A stretch of 6,037 bases of DNA from Thermoleophilia bacterium (GTDB lineage Bacteria; Actinomycetota; Thermoleophilia; Gaiellales; Gaiellaceae): contig JACVSB010000118.1 of NCBI GenBank assembly GCA_014534155.1, positions 1 through 6,037 on the forward strand, written 5' to 3'. The position numbers and the translations under genes are program-made. Below, in pieces: positions 5,261-6,037 of the stretch (position 1 is the first letter of the stretch; the number at the start of each line of letters is the position of its first letter). Under the pieces are notes generated by a model, which made no database searches, was not told the DNA's origin, and saw only the letters and a program-made list of their open reading frames with translations.

Positions 5261-5857
5261 ATGTTCGTCACCTTCGAGGGGATCGACGGTTCCGGGAAGA
5301 CGACCCAGGCTCGCCTGCTCGCCGAGCGCCTCGAGGCCGAAGGACGCGACGTCGTGCTGACGCGAGAGCCCGGTGGGACGCCCCTGGGAGAAGCGATCCG
5401 CGGCATCGTGCTGCACGGGGACGCCGTCGCGCCCTGGGCGGAGGCCTCGCTCTTCGCGGCCGCCCGAGCGCAGCTCGTCCGGCAGGTGATCCGGCCGGCG
5501 CTCGCGCGCGGGACTGACGTCGTCTGCGACCGCTACGTGGACTCCTCCCTCGCCTACCAGGGGCTCGCTCGCGGCCTCGGCCTCGAGCACGTGCTGCGGC
5601 TGAACCTCCTCGTGACCGAGGAGCTCCTTCCTGACCGCACGTTCGTCCTCGCGGTTCCGCCCGCCGAGGCGAAGCGGCGGCGCGGCGGCCCCGGCGATCG
5701 CCTGGAGGGGGAGGGAGAGGTGTTCTCCTCGCGGGTCGACGAGGCCTACCGGGAGCTCGCGCGCGCGTTCGGCGACCGTGTCGTCGCCGTCGACGGCTCG
5801 CAGCCGAGCGAGGAGATCGCGGAGACCGTACGTGGACACCTTCGAGACCTTTCCTGA
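5261..5857 (+). CDS. tmk: Thymidylate kinase (Tmk)
   Basis: Phosphorylates dTMP to dTDP with ATP in the cytoplasm, an essential step toward dTTP for DNA replication. The 198-aa protein has the P-loop GIDGSGKT at residues 7-14, the substrate loop TREPGGTPLGE at 34-44, and the DRY motif at 90-92 followed by VDSSLAYQG. The LID region (about 136-150) contains AKRRRGGPGDRLEGEG, and a final VFSSRVDEAYREL helix follows. The length is near the usual 200-215. ATG at 5261 begins MFVTFEGIDG directly at the first core strand, leaving no room for an earlier start; the same frame continues upstream only as low-complexity shadow of the epimerase. There is no Shine-Dalgarno sequence. A TATCCT box 9 nt before the ATG suggests leaderless expression. 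It overlaps holB by 26 nt, implying coupled synthesis of two replication proteins. Confidence 0.96.
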   Translation: MFVTFEGIDGSGKTTQARLLAERLEAEGRDVVLTREPGGTPLGEAIRGIVLHGDAVAPWAEASLFAAARAQLVRQVIRPALARGTDVVCDRYVDSSLAYQGLARGLGLEHVLRLNLLVTEELLPDRTFVLAVPPAEAKRRRGGPGDRLEGEGEVFSSRVDEAYRELARAFGDRVVAVDGSQPSEEIAETVRGHLRDLS

Positions 5858-6037
5858 GCAGGACGAGGCGAAGCGCCTCCTGCGCGCCGCGCTCGCCGAC
5901 GGCGCGGCGCACGCCTACCTCTTCCACGGCCCACCCGGCGTCGGCAAGCGCCGAGCGGCGCTGGCCTTCGCGGGCGAGCTGCTCGGCTCACCCGAGCGCG
6001 CAGCGCGGCGGGCGCATCCCGACCTGTACATGCTGGA
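5832..6037 (+). CDS. holB: DNA polymerase III delta' subunit, N-terminal part (3' truncated)
   Basis: The first 68 codons of a clamp-loader AAA+ subunit that helps load the beta clamp at replication forks. GTG at 5832 begins MDTFETFPEQDEAKRLLRAA; GGAG at 5821-5824, 7 nt upstream, supports this start. The conserved core AHAYLFHGPPGVGKR follows at residues 26-40 with a P-loop-like GPPGVGKR, then ALAFAGELLGSP and RRAHPDLYMLE. HPD-x-x-x-LE normally follows a four-cysteine zinc module, but here only about ten residues (SPERAARR) link helix and HPD, with no cysteine. A DnaX-type or other AAA+ paralogue is possible, but the position after tmk and the HAYLFHGPPGVGK/HPDL pair favour delta'. The gene runs off the window, so domains II-III cannot be checked. 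Confidence 0.87.
   Translation, partial: MDTFETFPEQDEAKRLLRAALADGAAHAYLFHGPPGVGKRRAALAFAGELLGSPERAARRAHPDLYML

Noticed and set aside
3214..5517. A 767-codon open frame on the + strand across hemE, LytR_C and the epimerase.
   Set aside because: Its product is low-complexity Arg/Gly/Ala sequence antisense to three clearly conserved genes; long stop-free shadows are expected at this GC content.
3599..5839. A 746-codon open frame on the - strand.
   Set aside because: It is Arg/Pro/Gly-rich, runs across the epimerase, LytR_C and tmk, and has no recognisable motif; it is a GC-rich shadow frame.

Overview
This is a GC-rich chromosomal stretch (very high G/C at third codon positions, roughly 70% GC by eye) with actinobacterial features: frequent GTG starts, few Shine-Dalgarno sequences, TANNNT -10 boxes placed 8-9 nt before start codons (leaderless transcripts), a stand-alone membrane-anchored LytR_C protein, and a ferrochelatase of the Gram-positive coproporphyrin type. 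A deep-branching high-GC actinobacterium such as a member of Thermoleophilia would fit. That placement is inference; no taxonomic marker settles it.

Layout. (1) Bases 1-1025, + strand: the 3' part of a zinc-dependent medium-chain alcohol/formaldehyde-type dehydrogenase; its start lies outside the window. (2) About 1026-1130: the convergent junction, with two GC-rich inverted repeats that share an arm sequence. (3) 5238 down to 1089, - strand: a probable co-directional cluster, read galE-like epimerase, LytR_C envelope protein, hemE, a 147-nt gap, hemH, and two small genes of unknown function. (4) 5239-5260: a very short divergent promoter region. (5) 5261-6037, + strand: thymidylate kinase (tmk), overlapping the start of the DNA polymerase III delta' gene (holB), which runs off the window.

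Functionally the minus-strand cluster joins envelope-sugar and envelope-assembly genes (epimerase, LytR_C) to two tetrapyrrole steps: HemE makes coproporphyrinogen III and HemH inserts iron. Ferrochelatase residue Tyr10 aligns with B. subtilis Tyr13, which points to the coproporphyrin-dependent heme route. The oxidase (cgoX/hemY) and decarboxylase (chdC/hemQ) steps of that route are not in this window. The plus-strand pair supplies dTTP precursor synthesis and the replisome clamp loader, a common bacterial pairing.

Most of the window is ordinary housekeeping sequence. The points worth a second look are the shared 7-bp TATCCTA element serving two divergent, apparently leaderless genes; an imperfect 30-bp tandem repeat that duplicates the hemH stop/start junction and creates a 14-codon mini-ORF; two unrecognised small genes after hemH; and a delta' N-terminus that lacks the usual zinc-binding cysteines. 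I found no mobile element, CRISPR array, RNA gene or convincing new multi-gene system.
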